64,000 nucleotides of DNA, taken from positions 17,733,501 through 17,797,500 of the forward strand of contig CM061092.1 of the NCBI GenBank assembly GCA_030770545.1, in the 5' to 3' direction. Of this stretch, positions 22,421 through 34,822 are shown one piece after another (position 1 is the stretch's first letter; the number at the start of each line of letters is the position of its first letter). The DNA is from Macropodus opercularis (taxonomy: Eukaryota; Chordata; Actinopteri; Anabantiformes; Osphronemidae). A program made the translations under genes and the position numbers. The notes beneath the pieces are model-generated. The model searched no databases, had not been told where the DNA came from, and saw only the letters and a program-made list of their open reading frames with translations.

Positions 22421-24195
22421 AATTCAATTCAACTTTATTTATATAGCGCCAATTCACAACATTATCAGTTATCTCAAGGCACTTTACAAGTAAGGTTTGA
22501 AGATTTTACACAACTAAACCCAACAATTCCCACATAGAGCAAGCTTTTAATTGTAGCCAATCGATAAATTGTACATTTAAATAGCAACAGTGGAAAAACT
22601 CCCTCTCTAACGAGGAAGAAACCTCCAGCAGACCCAGGCTCAGTGTGGTCTGCCTTGACCGGTTGGGGTGAGGGGATAGAGAAGAGAGAAAAGAACACAA
22701 CCACAACAACAAAACAAGCAGCAACCGAACACAGGCGGGATGGTTGGACCAGCAACTGAACACTGGAGACACACGACTCTGAGTCTGATGATACCTGTAG
22801 ATGAGGATAGAGAGAGACAGAAGGGGAGAAGCACAACCCCGTGGAACTCCAAAGCTAATTCCTGTGTGGATGGAAGATTGATCATGAACATGAACAAATT
22901 GGAATCTGTTCAACAGATAAGACTTAAACCATCCAGTGCTTTTCCTTTAATCCCAACGCTATGTTCCAGTCTCTGCAATAGAATCTTGTGATCTATCATA
23001 TCAAATGCTGCACTAAGATCTAACAGGACAAGTACAGAAACTAGACCATTGTCTGAAGCTGTGAGAAGATCATTAGTGACTCTAATCAGAGCTGTTTCTG
23101 TGCTATGATGTATCTGAATCCTGACTGGAAATCTTTATATAGGTCATTTCTACGCAGGTGGTCACATAGTTGTTTAGCTACGGTTTGCAAGTTCTCTAGG
23201 GTCAAGAGTAGTTTTTTTTCAATAAAGGTTTGACCACAGCAATCTTAAAAGCCTGTGGTACGTAGCCTGTAAACAGAGATTGGTTGATTTGATTTAATAT
23301 GGACGTGCTGATTAATGGAAGAATTTCTTTGAGTAATCTAGTTGGGATTGGGTCTAAGAGACAAGTAGCTGATTTAGCAGAGTTAATTATTGAAGTTAAC
23401 TCAGTGTGATCTATGGGGGAAAAACAGTTTAAGTAAGACATAGGTCTAACCAGCAGATCTAAGGCTGTTGGATCTGCAGATCGGTTTATGACTTTTGTTG
23501 ACAGATTCTGATAAATCTTTTCTCTAATGGTTATGATTTTATTGGTAAAGAAATTCATAAAGTCGTTGCTGCTGAGATTTAAAGGGACACTAGGCTCAAC
23601 ACAGCTATGACTCTTAGTCAGCCTGGCTACAGTGCTGAAAAGAAACCTGGGGTTGTTTTTATTTTCCTCAATTAATGATGAATAGTATGTGGTTCTAGCA
23701 ACCCGAAGTGCTTTTTTATATAGTATTAACCTGTTTTTCCATGCTAGACAGGATTCACCTAATTTGTTGGAACGCCACAATCTTTCTAGTTTTCGAGTCC
23801 TCTGCTTAAGGCTGCGGATCTCTGAGTTATACCATGGAGCCAACCTCCTCTGATTCACTGGCTTCTTCTTCAGAGGAGCCACAGTGTCTAAAATTGTACG
23901 CAGTGAAGCTGCAGCATCATCAACAAGACAATCTACCTGCTCATGATTCAGATGACTGCTCTCCTCTGTGTAGCTGCAAGGGAATGAGACAAAAGATGAT
24001 GGAATCATCTCCTTAAATCTAACAACAGCATCATCAGATAAACATCTGCTGTAATAGAACCTATTTCCAACTGTTGTCAGGTCTGTTATGGTAAATTCAA
24101 ACGTTATTAAGAAGTGGTCAGATAACAGAGGGTTTTGAGGGAGAACTTTTAAATGATCAATCTCAACCCCATAAGTCAGGACAAGATCGAGAGAA
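22421..24195 (-). mobile_element. L2-like LINE, internally deleted (copy A)
   Basis: On the minus strand, from right to left: end of the endonuclease domain with the SDHFLITFEF motif (about 24,100), linker and RT start (ORF 24008-23202), RT middle with frameshifts to about 22,840, then a jump straight to the 3' UTR and the (AATTC)n tail at 22,421. The RT C-terminal third is missing. The family resembles fish L2/CR1-group LINEs. Confidence 0.85.
23202..24008 (-). pseudogene. L2-like LINE ORF2 fragment (linker and RT start)
   Basis: 268 open codons. Contains APWYNSEIRSLKQRTRKLER (linker), ATCLLDPIPTRLLKEILP and FKIAVVKPLLKK (RT motifs 0 to 1). The frame breaks just downstream, where the consensus continues with an NYRPISNLPF-type motif. 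Non-functional. Confidence 0.85.
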
Positions 24196-25480
24196 CACCA
24201 ACAGAAATACTACGAAACACTTACTATGGTTCTCAGGTAACAGATATAATCAGCCAGCAAACATGAAGGGACAAGGGGCAACTTAAATACAAACTAGACA
24301 GGAAATAAGCCACAGGTGAAAACAATAACGACCAAGCAGGAAAATATAGTAGTTTTGTATTAAAATGTGTCCCTTCCTATTGTATTCTTTTTGTAAAAGA
24401 GGCTTATTTTGAAGTTAAATCTGAATTAAAGGGACTCACCTTTTGGTTATCATAATGAAAGTATGAATATGCTTTATACTTTCTCTCGGAACATAATGTC
24501 ACATTCTGTCTTGCATATTACACATGGTCCAAACACCATGAAATGAATGAAGAGTAAAATATTACCTTACTTTCTGTACTTTCCTTTGTGTAGATGGTGT
24601 GAATTTAGACTGTAAACAGAGGAAGACACAGACACAATAATATGTCAAAACCATCTCCTTAAATGGATGTTGCAAACATGCTGTTAGAATAACTAATAAT
24701 TACAGTGACCCAATAATGGAGTCAGTCAGGACTCTTCAGTGAAGGGAAAAGGAGGATCAATGGGGCTACTGTAAGTGTGGTGAACTAGACAAAGTGCATC
24801 ATACATGCATGGAAAACAGTAAAACACTCCAACTTTAACAAACTCCTGAGGAAATCAGAAATCTTCTTCAGACAATGTGACCAGTAAACTAGTAAACTAA
24901 AATACCAGAGGTGAAGGAACAGTAAACAGTGGAATAAAAGAAAACCTTTTGAACATTGAACACCTTTATGGACGGTGCATTAGGAGCAGACTTGTGTGGA
25001 CTTCGTTCTGTAGAAGGAGGCAGAGGAGAAACCAAGTAGTGTATTTGAAGAACTAAGTATGTGAATACCAGCAGGCCATGCATACCTAGGCCTTCAGTGA
25101 TGTCCTGCTTCATTCAACTTGAATAAATAACCCTCATTGTACCACCATTAATGACACTACAGCCCCAGAAATCATGAGCACACTGATGCACTACGGGGGA
25201 ATTTAGCAAATATGATCTAAGCGTTCACAACTGAGACTGAAAGTGCTAACCTGGGTTCTGTCACCCAGGGATGGTTAGCCAAGCTCTTCTAACAAGATCC
25301 AGCTTCTCTTAAAAGATCTGTCTTTAAAAAGGTTTTGCAAATAGATCTGCAACCAAAGTCACATCTTCTCCTCCTTCATATTTGACCAGCCAACGCGCAG
25401 CAACAGCGCCGCCTCCTCTCTGAATATAGCTAATCACAGAACACATTTTCATGTCTGAAAGTTGAGTCATCACTGGTCAG
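24196..25480. other. Repeat flank and unclassified sequence
   Basis: 24,196-24,350 looks like the other half of the repeat split by L2 copy A. The remainder shows no gene. A short minus-strand stretch near 25,300-25,440 is faintly reminiscent of an LTR-retrotransposon RNase H tail but is too short to call. Confidence 0.35.
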
Positions 25481-26338
25481 TACTGGACTTCTTCTAGTTC
25501 GTAGAAACATTTCACCACCTATCCAGGTGGCTTCTTCAGTCTGCGGGAAGTTGATGGAGACCACAGATTTATCCTCCAATTTGGTTTCACTTCACACCTG
25601 TAACGAATGGGTTCGTTATGCGAACAAAGGGGGCTGAGGGTATTAAGTAGGTGTGAATCCTCAACTACCTGACTCCTCCTCCAACCATTACAGGGTTGTT
25701 AAGTGTGTCTTTTGTCGCGGACGTGTAAAGTGGTCTTGATCTTCCTGGGCATAGTTGAAAGGGCAGCATGGTAGATGGTAGACAAGTTGTGTCTGAGGCC
25801 CCCACCTCAGTTGAGAGAGGGGCTGCTTACCTGTACATCTAAAGCTTCTCTAACCCCTTCGTCAAACCCCCTGTCTTCTCTGTCCAGAATGTGTAAGGAA
25901 TGACCAGGTTCTTTCGTTGGCTCTGGGTCTCAGGCTGTTCCGTTGCCTTTTTTCTGGGTTGAGATGTAGCCTTGTTGAAGGCCCATCTGGGGTAGCCACA
26001 GGTCCTGAGAGCTGCCCTTAGATGCAGGTTTTCCTTCTTCTTGGCTCCAGTGGAAGTGGAAATGTTTTCCGCTCTGTGGCTCAGGGTCTTATTGACTCCT
26101 AGTTTGTGCTGCAGGGGATGATGTGAATCAAATAGTCGGTACTGGTCAGTGTGGGTGGGTTTCCTATAGATTTCTATTTCTAAACCACCATCGCTCCCTC
26201 TGATGACTGCACAGTCCAGAAAGGCCAGTCTGTTGTTCTTGGTGTCTTCTCTGGTGAACCTGATGTTGCTGTTGACTGCATGTATGTGGTCTGTGAATGT
26301 CTGTACCTCCTGGATCTTGATCTTCACCCAGGTGTCAT
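25481..26338 (-). mobile_element. Penelope-like element, RT C-terminal half and 3' region
   Basis: Minus-strand frame 26327-25839 contains FLDCAV, IEIYRKPTHTDQYRLFDSHHP and KLGVNKTLSHRAE, the classic Penelope-like RT thumb region, followed by a linker. No GIY-YIG endonuclease is seen. 25,481-25,840 is the family's non-coding end, with CACCTATCCAGGTGGCTTCT. The RT is interrupted at 26,338 by a solo LTR. Confidence 0.85.
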
Positions 26339-26895
26339 TGTAATGGAATTTTTACTATGTGGGTATTTTCCCTTGTGACAGAACTCTGATTCATATTACT
26401 TGATATATTCTCATATGTATCTGTACTAAGCAAAGGAATGAGTTATATACTTGCTTACAGAAATATTTTAGAACAATGAGCCTTTTCTTTCCCATGGGAA
26501 AGGGAGCTAGGGAGATACTGTTTAGTTAAAATTGTTTTACAGCATGGACCATGGCCATGAGAGCATGGCAGCAGAACTTTGATGTACTTTGTTCCTGTTA
26601 CACTTTCCTCCTGGTGCAAGGCAGTGACTGACCCTGAGTTGTGGGCTGATAAGTCCCTTGTGGACTGTCTTTGTTTGAGACTGAGCTAATGAGAAGATAC
26701 ATCTTTACTCCCTCACAATGGAGGAGGTATTTAGGTAGGCACGGAGGTAGATGACTTCAGAACTACACTCAGGCAGGACAGTTTCGCACTGACTCTGTGT
26801 ACTTCTCTTCTTGCAAGAATAAAAGACAACAGAAAGACAACTTTGATTGGTTTTTGATTCATTCACCAGGTTCCTAACAGGTTTTTGCCTCCACA
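26339..26895. mobile_element. Solo LTR, 557 bp, 5-bp target duplication
   Basis: Starts TGTAATGG and ends CCTCCACA, flanked on both sides by GTCAT (26334-26338 and 26896-26900). It has an AATAAA at 26818-26823. Removing it plus one GTCAT rejoins the Penelope-like RT in frame. TG...CA ends, a 5-bp duplication and the poly(A) signal fit a retrovirus or Gypsy-type LTR left by recombination. Confidence 0.85.
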
Positions 26896-27037
26896 GTCAT
26901 CCATATATCTGAACCAATGGGTCGTGGCTGTTCCTGTGAATGAGCTGAGAGCTGTCTTCTCTGCTTCCTCTATATACAGGTTGGCCACAATAGGTGACAC
27001 TGGAGAGCCCATTGCACAGCCATGCCTCTGTCGATAA
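26896..27037 (-). mobile_element. Penelope-like element, RT palm fragment
   Basis: Minus-strand translation gives QRHGCAMGSPVSPIVANLYI and HWFRYMDD, RT motifs B and C. Reading continues across the solo LTR into the 26,338 side. The 5' part is lost at the junction with a MITE. Confidence 0.85.
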
Positions 27038-27039
27038 AG

Positions 27040-27204
27040 AGCTTAGCACTCGAAGCCCAAAAACCGCACAAGGGTTGGCTAAAACAGCTGCAGACAAACG
27101 ATAAATCTCAATACGCTTTATCTAGATTAACAGTTGGATGAACTTCTTCATCAGAAGGCCCACACGTGTTCGTTTTGACCCCTCGAAGGCTGCACGAAGG
27201 TTAA
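27040..27204 (-). mobile_element. piggyBac-like MITE, partial (copy 3)
   Basis: Has the inner CGCACAAGGGTTGGCT-type arm, the TCTAGATTAACAGTTGGATG centre and one end GACCCCTCGAAGGCTGC...TTAA at 27201-27204. Part of the left arm and part of the middle are missing. Confidence 0.75.
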
Positions 27205-27765
27205 GCGAAAACACTTGATGGTTCAGGTCAGCAATCATGAATGAAAATCCAGCGAAGTGGTGTCTGAGTAAGCAAATTAAAGTACTGAGAGGCAGGCAAC
27301 AAGACATGCCAGAAATGTCGGTGACATGAGCCATCTGCTGTCTGACATGGAGAAGTGGCTGGAGACGGAGGAAGCCGCCATTCATACACAAACAGAGAGG
27401 ATGTCTGTAACATGGCATGAGCTGAGTCAGAATGAGAACCTCTGTCCTGATACACCACCTGTATGCCTTCAGCTGTGGAAACCAGATTAAGTTTACTTTT
27501 AAGAATTCGGTCTCTTCCCATTACATTTAGTGGGCACACAGAAATAAACAACAAGGAATGTTGAGTCTGCAGTGGTGGCAATTTAGAATCTGTGGAAAAG
27601 CGCTCCAGCACTTTCTGGCCACTAGCACCTGTTGCCAAAATAGTTTTGTCACTAAAAGAAACATTTGGTAATTCAGAGACTTTAATAACTGCATGAGTAG
27701 CACCAAGAAATGTGATTCATTTGTCATTTACCATAAGAGGATGGACAGGCAATCTTTGGAATGAG
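27205..27765 (-). pseudogene. Decayed retroviral protease and start of pol
   Basis: Read on the minus strand downstream of the gag frame. A stretch with ATGASGQKVLERFS and NVMGRDR is typical of a retroviral aspartic protease flap and its GRD/GRN helix. The usual D-T/S-G active site is not seen near the expected FLGATHAV. Frames shift several times. Cut off by the MITE at 27,204. Confidence 0.55.
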
Positions 27766-29115
27766 TCAGATGAGAACTATCCCCACGTGTGTATGTGTGT
27801 GTTGTGCTCTTCTGGTGAGGACTGGGTCGTGTGTGGGGTGGTCCCTCCCATCGTGGACCGCCTCATCCTCCTGCTCCTCCTCTGCCTCATCCACAGCTGC
27901 GCATCGGACGTCTGCTGGGCCTATCAGGACGATCTTTGGCCTAATGTTCGAGTCTTCCGCAGATGAAGCAGCCGCCTCCTCTTCCGTCTCTGGGTTGCTG
28001 CGAGGGTTGTTGTGGTGGACCTCATTGCTGTTGGTGGTGTCCCTGGCAACATCCTCAGCCTGGAGTGGGGCTTTGTGTTTTTGCGCTATTCTCTGAGGAT
28101 GGTCTGAGCATGGTTGGCATGGCTTCATCCACTCCTACGCAGGACCTCTGCACAGCTGCATAGATGTCAGACGGGAGTCCCTGTCTGAAAGCAGATGACA
28201 TGTGTGTTTCCCAATGACCTGGCACATCACCCAACGCTGGGGGCTCCTGAATGCCACTGTTATCATTGAATACGGTGTGGAGACATTGATAGAAGCCATC
28301 CACATCCACAGTGGATGGGCCTGTGGTGATGGTTAAGGAAGTCTTTTATCTTGGTGTAGGCTGTGGGGTCCAGCTTTATCATGCACAGCTTGTTCAGTTC
28401 ATCAAATGTAGGTGTGAACTGCCCGCAGAATGTCAGTAGAGCTTTGCCAAACTTAAGTCCATCATCGTCTATAGGAAGCAGGTGTTCTAGGGCCTGTTTC
28501 ATGTCTTCATATGTCCATGGTCTGAAAACGAATTGGAGGTTCCCGTCCAGTCCAATGACTTGAACCAGGGACAGTAAATGCCTCTTTGTCATCATCCTCT
28601 GGCGGTGGGTTGAGAGGAACAAACCAGAAACCTGTGTCCTTTGGTTTAGCTGTGTTGTATGGTGGAGGAGAAGGAGCTGATGAAGCTGTTGCTGGTGCTG
28701 GCCAGGGTGTGCAATCGATGAGAGCATCCTCAACCCTTGTAAGAGACAGGCGCCAGCATTATGTTTATCGCTGAATGGGTTCTTTGGACTGAATTTATTG
28801 GTTTATTATTAGGTTTCTCATGTCAGGGTCATTTGGTCCTTTACTTAATGCACATTCTAATTTGGTAATTTGAGCTTGCATTTTCTTTTTTCCCCTGTTT
28901 TCTGCTTCTGTCCCCCACACCTCAAGACACTTTTTATGAAATTTAATCATTCTCAATGTTTCAACCTTCACTGTCTTTCTTTCCACTTTCTGTTCCTCCC
29001 TATTCAAGCAGGTTTTCAGGTCTCTGATCTTTTCAAGGCTCAGAGACTCTCTTTTGTTTTCACACCATTCTGCCAAACATTTAATACTTTCTTGACCATA
29101 TTTATTCATCATCAT
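27766..29115 (-). pseudogene. Endogenous retrovirus gag, decayed
   Basis: An ATG at 29115 opens a basic N-terminal frame of 106 codons (matrix-like, with MMMNKYGQESIKCLAEWCE). Further left, the frame 28733-28263 has FVFRPWTYEDMKQALEHLLP, and 28309-28055 has HWETHMSSAFRQGLPSDIY, which fit the two halves of a retroviral capsid. An acidic and then charged tail follows to 27,766. At least three frame breaks. It pairs with the protease fragment to its left. No LTR was found; the right LTR is expected beyond 29,700. Confidence 0.65.
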
Positions 29116-30505
29116 GCATTTTACTTTCAGATGTCCACATAATGAGGAACTTATTATTTATTACTATTATATATATGTCAAACCAACAAAATTGGAAAAA
29201 TAACCAAAAATTAACTAAAATAAAACTGAGTTCTGTAATCTTTTTTTTTTCTTTACTAGCAAACTTCAACTTTTATTACTTTAAACCAACATTCAGTTTT
29301 GCATATGCTCAATACTTACTTTCGGTGCAAATTAAATAATACCAATTCTCAAGCACAATCCAAGATTGACGCTCGACCACGATTCTGACTCTAAGTCGAA
29401 TCAACGCTCCTGTTTAGCCCGTTGTCCAAACCCGAACTCAGTTCCAATCTATATCAGAACCGACATTCAGCACTGCACACGCCCACTACTTACAATCAGT
29501 ATTGATTATTTACCTTGACTTACTCTCAGTAATGAATCATTCACAAAACCTACATTCCGTCTCAATCAACACCCCTATACCGACCTCGATTCTGACTCTA
29601 AGTCGAATTGACGATTGCATTAAAGTTACCTAAACTCGACCTCGTGTTTTAGACCGTCGTCTCTGAAATTTCATGAGGTAAAAGGAGGAAGAATTTGTTT
29701 CCTGATGTTCAGTCACTGATCATTTGGAGAGCCTGGAGCTTTCCGTGGTGATCCCATCCTCGTCAGCAAATTGTTTTGGGCAATTGAATGTAACACCCCC
29801 AGTGTTTGTACTGAAGCAGGAAATAGAAAACAATTTAATATACATGTTTTCATTTGTCCTTCACCACTGTAGCAGTTCGCCCTCCCCTCCTTTTCATGTA
29901 GAATCTTTTTCAGATAATGTTCATAATTTAGCTAATTGTGTCTAATAAAACGATATTCAAGCCCCAGTGTGTGTGTAACAAAGAGAGACAGAGATGAAAG
30001 ATGAGGAAGTTAATGCCATTAATGATGTAATCCTGAAGAGACTGACTGAAGACATTACACTTCACTAGAGACAGAGAAAAAGAAAATCAAAGTTTAACCT
30101 TGATGCTGTTTTGAAAGGAGCACAGAAAAGTTTGTCACCTCTATTCCTGCTTCACAATATTTACTCATTGTGTTGTTATATATGCATTAGTGACGGTCAT
30201 GGCTGGAGGCAATTTGTTTTCAGGCGATCCATGCAACCTTAACACAAGGGAAGCACAAGACACATTTCTAATCCTTTTCTTTCAGGAACACTTTTAAATA
30301 ATTTGTTTCACCTTGGAATAAACATCTACGTTGAGTTAAAAATTGAGAGAGATTCCGTTCTGGTGGCTAAATGTCAAGGTCACTGTGACATTTAATATCA
30401 CAGATACACACAAAAAGTTTTTAATTACACCTGTTTAATAGATTAAAAAATATCCATTAGGACTGATAAGCTGATTGAAACGGAACAGACCATATGACCT
30501 GTTTT
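29116..30505. other. Probable retroviral leader and unclassified sequence
   Basis: A direct repeat with the core GATTCTGACTCTAAGTCGAA occurs at about 29,374-29,406 and 29,581-29,613. It may belong to the leader of the minus-strand retrovirus. No LTR boundary could be fixed, and no gene is seen. Confidence 0.35.
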
Positions 30506-30575
30506 TGCCCAAATGAGAGCTGGGATGGGTTCCAGCATCCCTGTGACCCATGTGAGTGATTGATAAAGAGATGAA
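30506..30575 (+). repeat. RTE-like LINE tail fragment 1
   Basis: GAGCTGGGATGGGTTCCAGC followed by a GTGACCC block and an ATGAATG tail. This matches the common fish RTE/Rex3-type 3' end. Confidence 0.6.
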
Positions 30576-30867
30576 TGGAATTGAATGAATTTGGACAAGT
30601 TGATAAACCTGGAGGTGGAGTTAGTGTTTACATGTAAAACGGCTAAACATCCAAAAATTCAACATTTTCCATCAGAGCTTTTCTCAGCTATAATATTTAT
30701 TATCTGATAATATTGTGTTAAGATCTACACATCTAAATTGGCATTTTTATAAATATTTCAAACTAGGGCTGCAACTACTGAATGTACAGAATAATAAGCT
30801 AATTGTTTTGTGCAAATACTGATACAATAAATAATGTGTAATAATTTACATTTATAAAATGTTGTCT

Positions 30868-30990
30868 TTGCCCTGCAACAGACTGGCGACCTGTCCAGGG
30901 TGAACCCTGCCTCTCACCCATAGACAGCTGGGATTGGCTCCAACACACCTGTGACCCCTACGGGGAAAAAGAGGCAGAAGATGAATGAAT
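30868..30990 (+). repeat. RTE-like LINE tail fragment 2
   Basis: The longest copy: CTGGCGACCTGTCCAGGGTG, then AGCTGGGATTGGCTCCAACA, a GTGACCC block, and an (ATGA)n tail. Related pieces are at 30,506, 33,185 and 42,740. Confidence 0.75.
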
Positions 30991-31689
30991 GAAAATGTCT
31001 TAACACATAATTTATACATAATTTATGCTGATTAAGTATCAACATAGCTGTAGATTCATTATCAATATATTGTTGAACTCATTGAGTTGTGAAGGACGTT
31101 TTTTTGTCTCACTTATGTCTTTTCACAAGGATCTCTTGTTGTTTTTTGTTTTTATTAAATCTACATGTTCTTAGTACTTCTACATCCACGACTAATATTC
31201 AATTGGTCAATTTTTTGTTTTTTCTTTATAAACATTATATTATCCAGATTTAAAATGTCACATCTTTTAACTGAGGTCATGTACTGGATGTAATGAAGGG
31301 AATGTCTGGTTCCCTTTAGCTCACATTCTAAAAGCTCACTAAGGTTTGGTGAGTGATGCTTATTTAGAGTGATGGTGGGAAACATTTACCAACATTTTAG
31401 GCACATATGGACATTAACTAATGTTGCTGTTATAATATAAATGATTCAGTCAAGGCAGTGGCTGTTGGAGGCACTATAATGGAGGTATTGCTCTCTCATC
31501 TATGAGAACAGAGAGAGATGGAATTTGGTCATGAAAACTAAAATACAAAAAAGGTAGTGGGTAGTTTAGTCTGGTGAGTTCCCACAGATCAATATATATG
31601 ATGTTGCATTGTTTCCTGGCTGGAGAATACCTGGTATAAAAGAGAACCACAAGCTGAAAACACCTCAGGCCTACTGAACTCATCCGGTA
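30991..31689. other. Intergenic AT-rich sequence, nothing recognised
   Basis: No gene or repeat boundary could be supported. Confidence 0.45.
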
Positions 31690-32701
31690 AAAAAGTAATA
31701 CTGCACAAACATTATATGTTTTTATTGAACATAAAATGTAAACATTCTTAGAGCAGGGTGGGAAAGGTATGTGGACCTTTGGCTTAAATAACTGGTCAAC
31801 CCTCCTTTGGCAGCAATAACCTCAACCAAACGTTTCCTGTAGTTGCACATCAGACCTGTTCAACGGTCTGGAGGAATTTTGGACCATTCCTCTTTATAAA
31901 ACTGTTTCAGTGCAGCAATATTCTTGGGATGTCTGGTGTTGATGTCCGGACTCTGACTGGGCCAGTCCAGAAGGTGGATTTTCTTCTGTTGAAGTCATTC
32001 TGTTGTTTATTTACTTCTGTGCTTTGGGTCGTTGCCCTGTTGCATCACCATCCTCTGTGGAGCTTTAGTTGACAGATGGTCTTAAGTTTTCTGGAAAATG
32101 TCTTGATAAACTTTGGAATTCATTTTTCCATCAATGACAGCAATCCGTCCAGGCCCTGAGGCAGCAAAGCCCCAAACCATGATGCCCCGTCCACCATGTT
32201 TTACAGTGGGGATAAAGTTGAGAGTAGGAACATCGCTGGACTTTCTCCATTTGTAGACAGTATGTCTTACCATGGACACATCAAGGCCCTTTCCAGCTTC
32301 ATGCAAATCAACAATTCTTGATTGTATGTCTTCTGAGAGCTCTTCTGTGCAAGGCATGGCTCACATCAGGCAATGCTTCTTGGGAACTCAATTGGTGTGC
32401 GTTTTTACAGGAAGGACAGCTTTAACCAACACATCCAAACTCATCACATTGATTGGACTCCAGGTTGGTTGACACCTGGCTACAATTAGTTCTTGGAGAA
32501 GTCATTAGCTGAGGGGTTGACATAATTTTTCCACCCTGCACCAAAAACATAAAAACATATAATGCTTGTCCAGTATTAGCTTAAGCAGACTGTCTTTTTC
32601 GATTGTTGTGACTTTGATGAAGATCAGAATATATTTTATTACCAATTTATGCAGAAATACATGTGATCCCAAAGGGTTCACCTACTTTATCTTGCAACTG
32701 T
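31690..32701 (-). mobile_element. Tc1/mariner relic with internal deletion
   Basis: The right end is CAGTTGCAAGATAAAGTAGG on the minus strand. Inverted arms match around ACATATAATG at both ends (about 31,697-31,750 against 32,529-32,580); the left arm is about 120 bp shorter. On the minus strand the transposase first helix-turn-helix (LSEDIQSRIVDLHEAGKGLD) runs directly into TVKHGGRGIMVWGFAASGPG, so the second helix-turn-helix and the first catalytic Asp region are deleted. Confidence 0.85.
32082..32357 (-). pseudogene. Internally deleted Tc1 transposase
   Basis: 91 codons that fuse the N-terminal DNA-binding helix to the middle of the catalytic domain, ending near SKVYQDIFQKT. It lacks the DDE triad. 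Non-functional. Confidence 0.85.
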
Positions 32702-34822
32702 ATGTAAATTAATCAGAAGAAAACTGCATCCTGGGCAGTTGAAGTAACTTCGCCTCATGACCGTTTTACTCTTCCTCGATCTGTCTTTCTCCACATCTTA
32801 TGTGTTGACTCAGCTCCAGTCTCCTCCTGAATAATTGCATCATTCAAAAACTTCCGGGAGAAATGCACAGATGATGAATGTGTACCCACCAGTTCTCGTT
32901 CAGTAGGGGTACAGTCATAGTCAGGAGGAGAAGTTGAGGAGGGAGAAGAGGGACTAGGAGAAATAGGAAGAGAATGTAAAAACGATCACCAGCAATGTGA
33001 AATTATCAAGACATAATTTCAGCCGCACCAATTAAACTCCAAAAAAACACTGCCAGACAAATGCACGTTCTGATGTGTTTGTGCTATCAGACTGCTGTGT
33101 TCATTTTTAAAAGAGCAAATATAATCTGACTTTATCTTCTGTTTTTTAAGGAAGTATTTTAAATGCATTTTCAAACATAGCAGTACTGGCGACCTGTCCA
33201 GAGTGTACCCTGCCCCCATACTAGCTGTGATAGGCTCCAGCACACCTGAGACCCCTACTGGGAGAGTGTCTGGTGGAGCTCTTCACAATAAAAGTCTGAG
33301 CGGCAGTAAAGCTGCCGATCATGACAAATTAGGTACTGTACTTGCACTAAAATATAAGAAATGCCCCCAAAAGCATTTTAAGGTATGATGAGATATATCT
33401 AATTTTCACATTTACTGTATCATGCAGGACAAATAACCAATAACCCCAACACAACATGTGACAAAAGACACCCACAACAAGGCTTAATCAGTGCACATAA
33501 AACATACTGTGCGTTCAACAAATAAGTCCAACAGAAACAACAACATAAAATGAATAGCAACACAGCAAGAGTCATTCATTCCAATATCATGGTGGCATTC
33601 AAGCTTACCAAAGGGAAAATTTGTAACTAATTGTACAAACCACTAGGCAGTGTGTCAAGCTGTACCAATTATAGTGCACAACTTTGCAAACTGACAATTC
33701 AGTTGTCCACAGAATTGAAAGTTTAAAACATAAAAAATGAATTAATAATGGAAGAAATGCCAAATAAAATTTGAATTCCAGAATTTCACCAAACCTATAG
33801 GCATACATACAGTAATATGAAATTATTGCATTACTTTTTTCCCTCAGTAATTCTCACTTGAAAGCATCAATGTGGTTCTTCATATAAGATTTTACTCCCT
33901 TCCAGGTCCGCCCTTCCAGTGCTTTAGGGGAAATCCCACACTTGAGACACTCAGTTTTTTTTTCTTGATCCTGTGTGATTATGGTCTAGTAAGTGTGAAT
34001 GGATTTCATCCAGCACATCACAGTTACACTGACTCTTTACTAGCAACTCCATCAATGCCAGCATATGAGGTGTGAGGAGAATGGGAACCTTTCACCCATT
34101 TGCATTTTATGCCTATTCTTGCAAAATGCTTACAAAGCTTCTGTTCAAGGTCTGATAACACAACTGAACATCTGCATGAATTGATGAGGTGTCTCTCAAT
34201 GTAAAACCATCAAGCAGTATGTTGGACACGTCTCCTAAAGATGGTCACATCACAGAGTCTGATTTGAAAGTTCTGACCAGTGTTTTTTCCTTTGCATGTT
34301 GAGATTCGGGTGCATCTTCTTCTCATCTTCAGTGAAGGGAGGAAGTTGTGGAGCATTGCTTCATTTTGCATAAAGTAACATCTCCCATTTTCCTAAGGTT
34401 GTAGAGTAGCTTTAGTGACAAAGATGTCACCCTGGCTCATGCATCTTTTGTCTTATATATTCATGTTTCGCAAGATCATGTCACTGAAAACACGCACACA
34501 TACAGACAACTGAGTAATGCCGCCGTTTTATCTAACATCAACACAAAGATGCAATTACCCCATCTGTAGTCCATCAGCCTTGTCATAACTCTGAATTACA
34601 CACAAGCATTTCACAGCTAATCCATTTGCTGGGTGTTACATTTCATAGCCTGTTGAGTTCTGTACGATGTGTGCCAATCTGTCACTGAGCAGAATGCTGC
34701 ACCATTCACAAGTGTTTCAAACATACATTACCACACACTGTTCTAAGATTTATATCTGGACAGAGCTTGGCAGAATATAGCAGAGAAGGGAGTTGACTGT
34801 GAGACTTAAAGACCTTGTGGTT
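32702..34822. other. Unclassified intergenic sequence with an RTE-like tail fragment
   Basis: 33,185-33,262 carries CTGGCGACCTGTCCAGAGTG and GATAGGCTCCAGCACACCTG, a further RTE-like tail. The rest shows no gene or recognised repeat. Confidence 0.5.

Noticed and set aside
21556..22913. Several long minus-strand frames rich in Ser, Leu and Val
   Set aside because: They fall in the L2-like 3' UTR and recur at 44,395 and 51,386 in the same way. They are not genes.
25440..25560. Hammerhead ribozyme, as found in some Penelope-like elements
   Set aside because: A TGATGA-like motif is present on the minus strand, but I could not complete the conserved core and three stems by eye.
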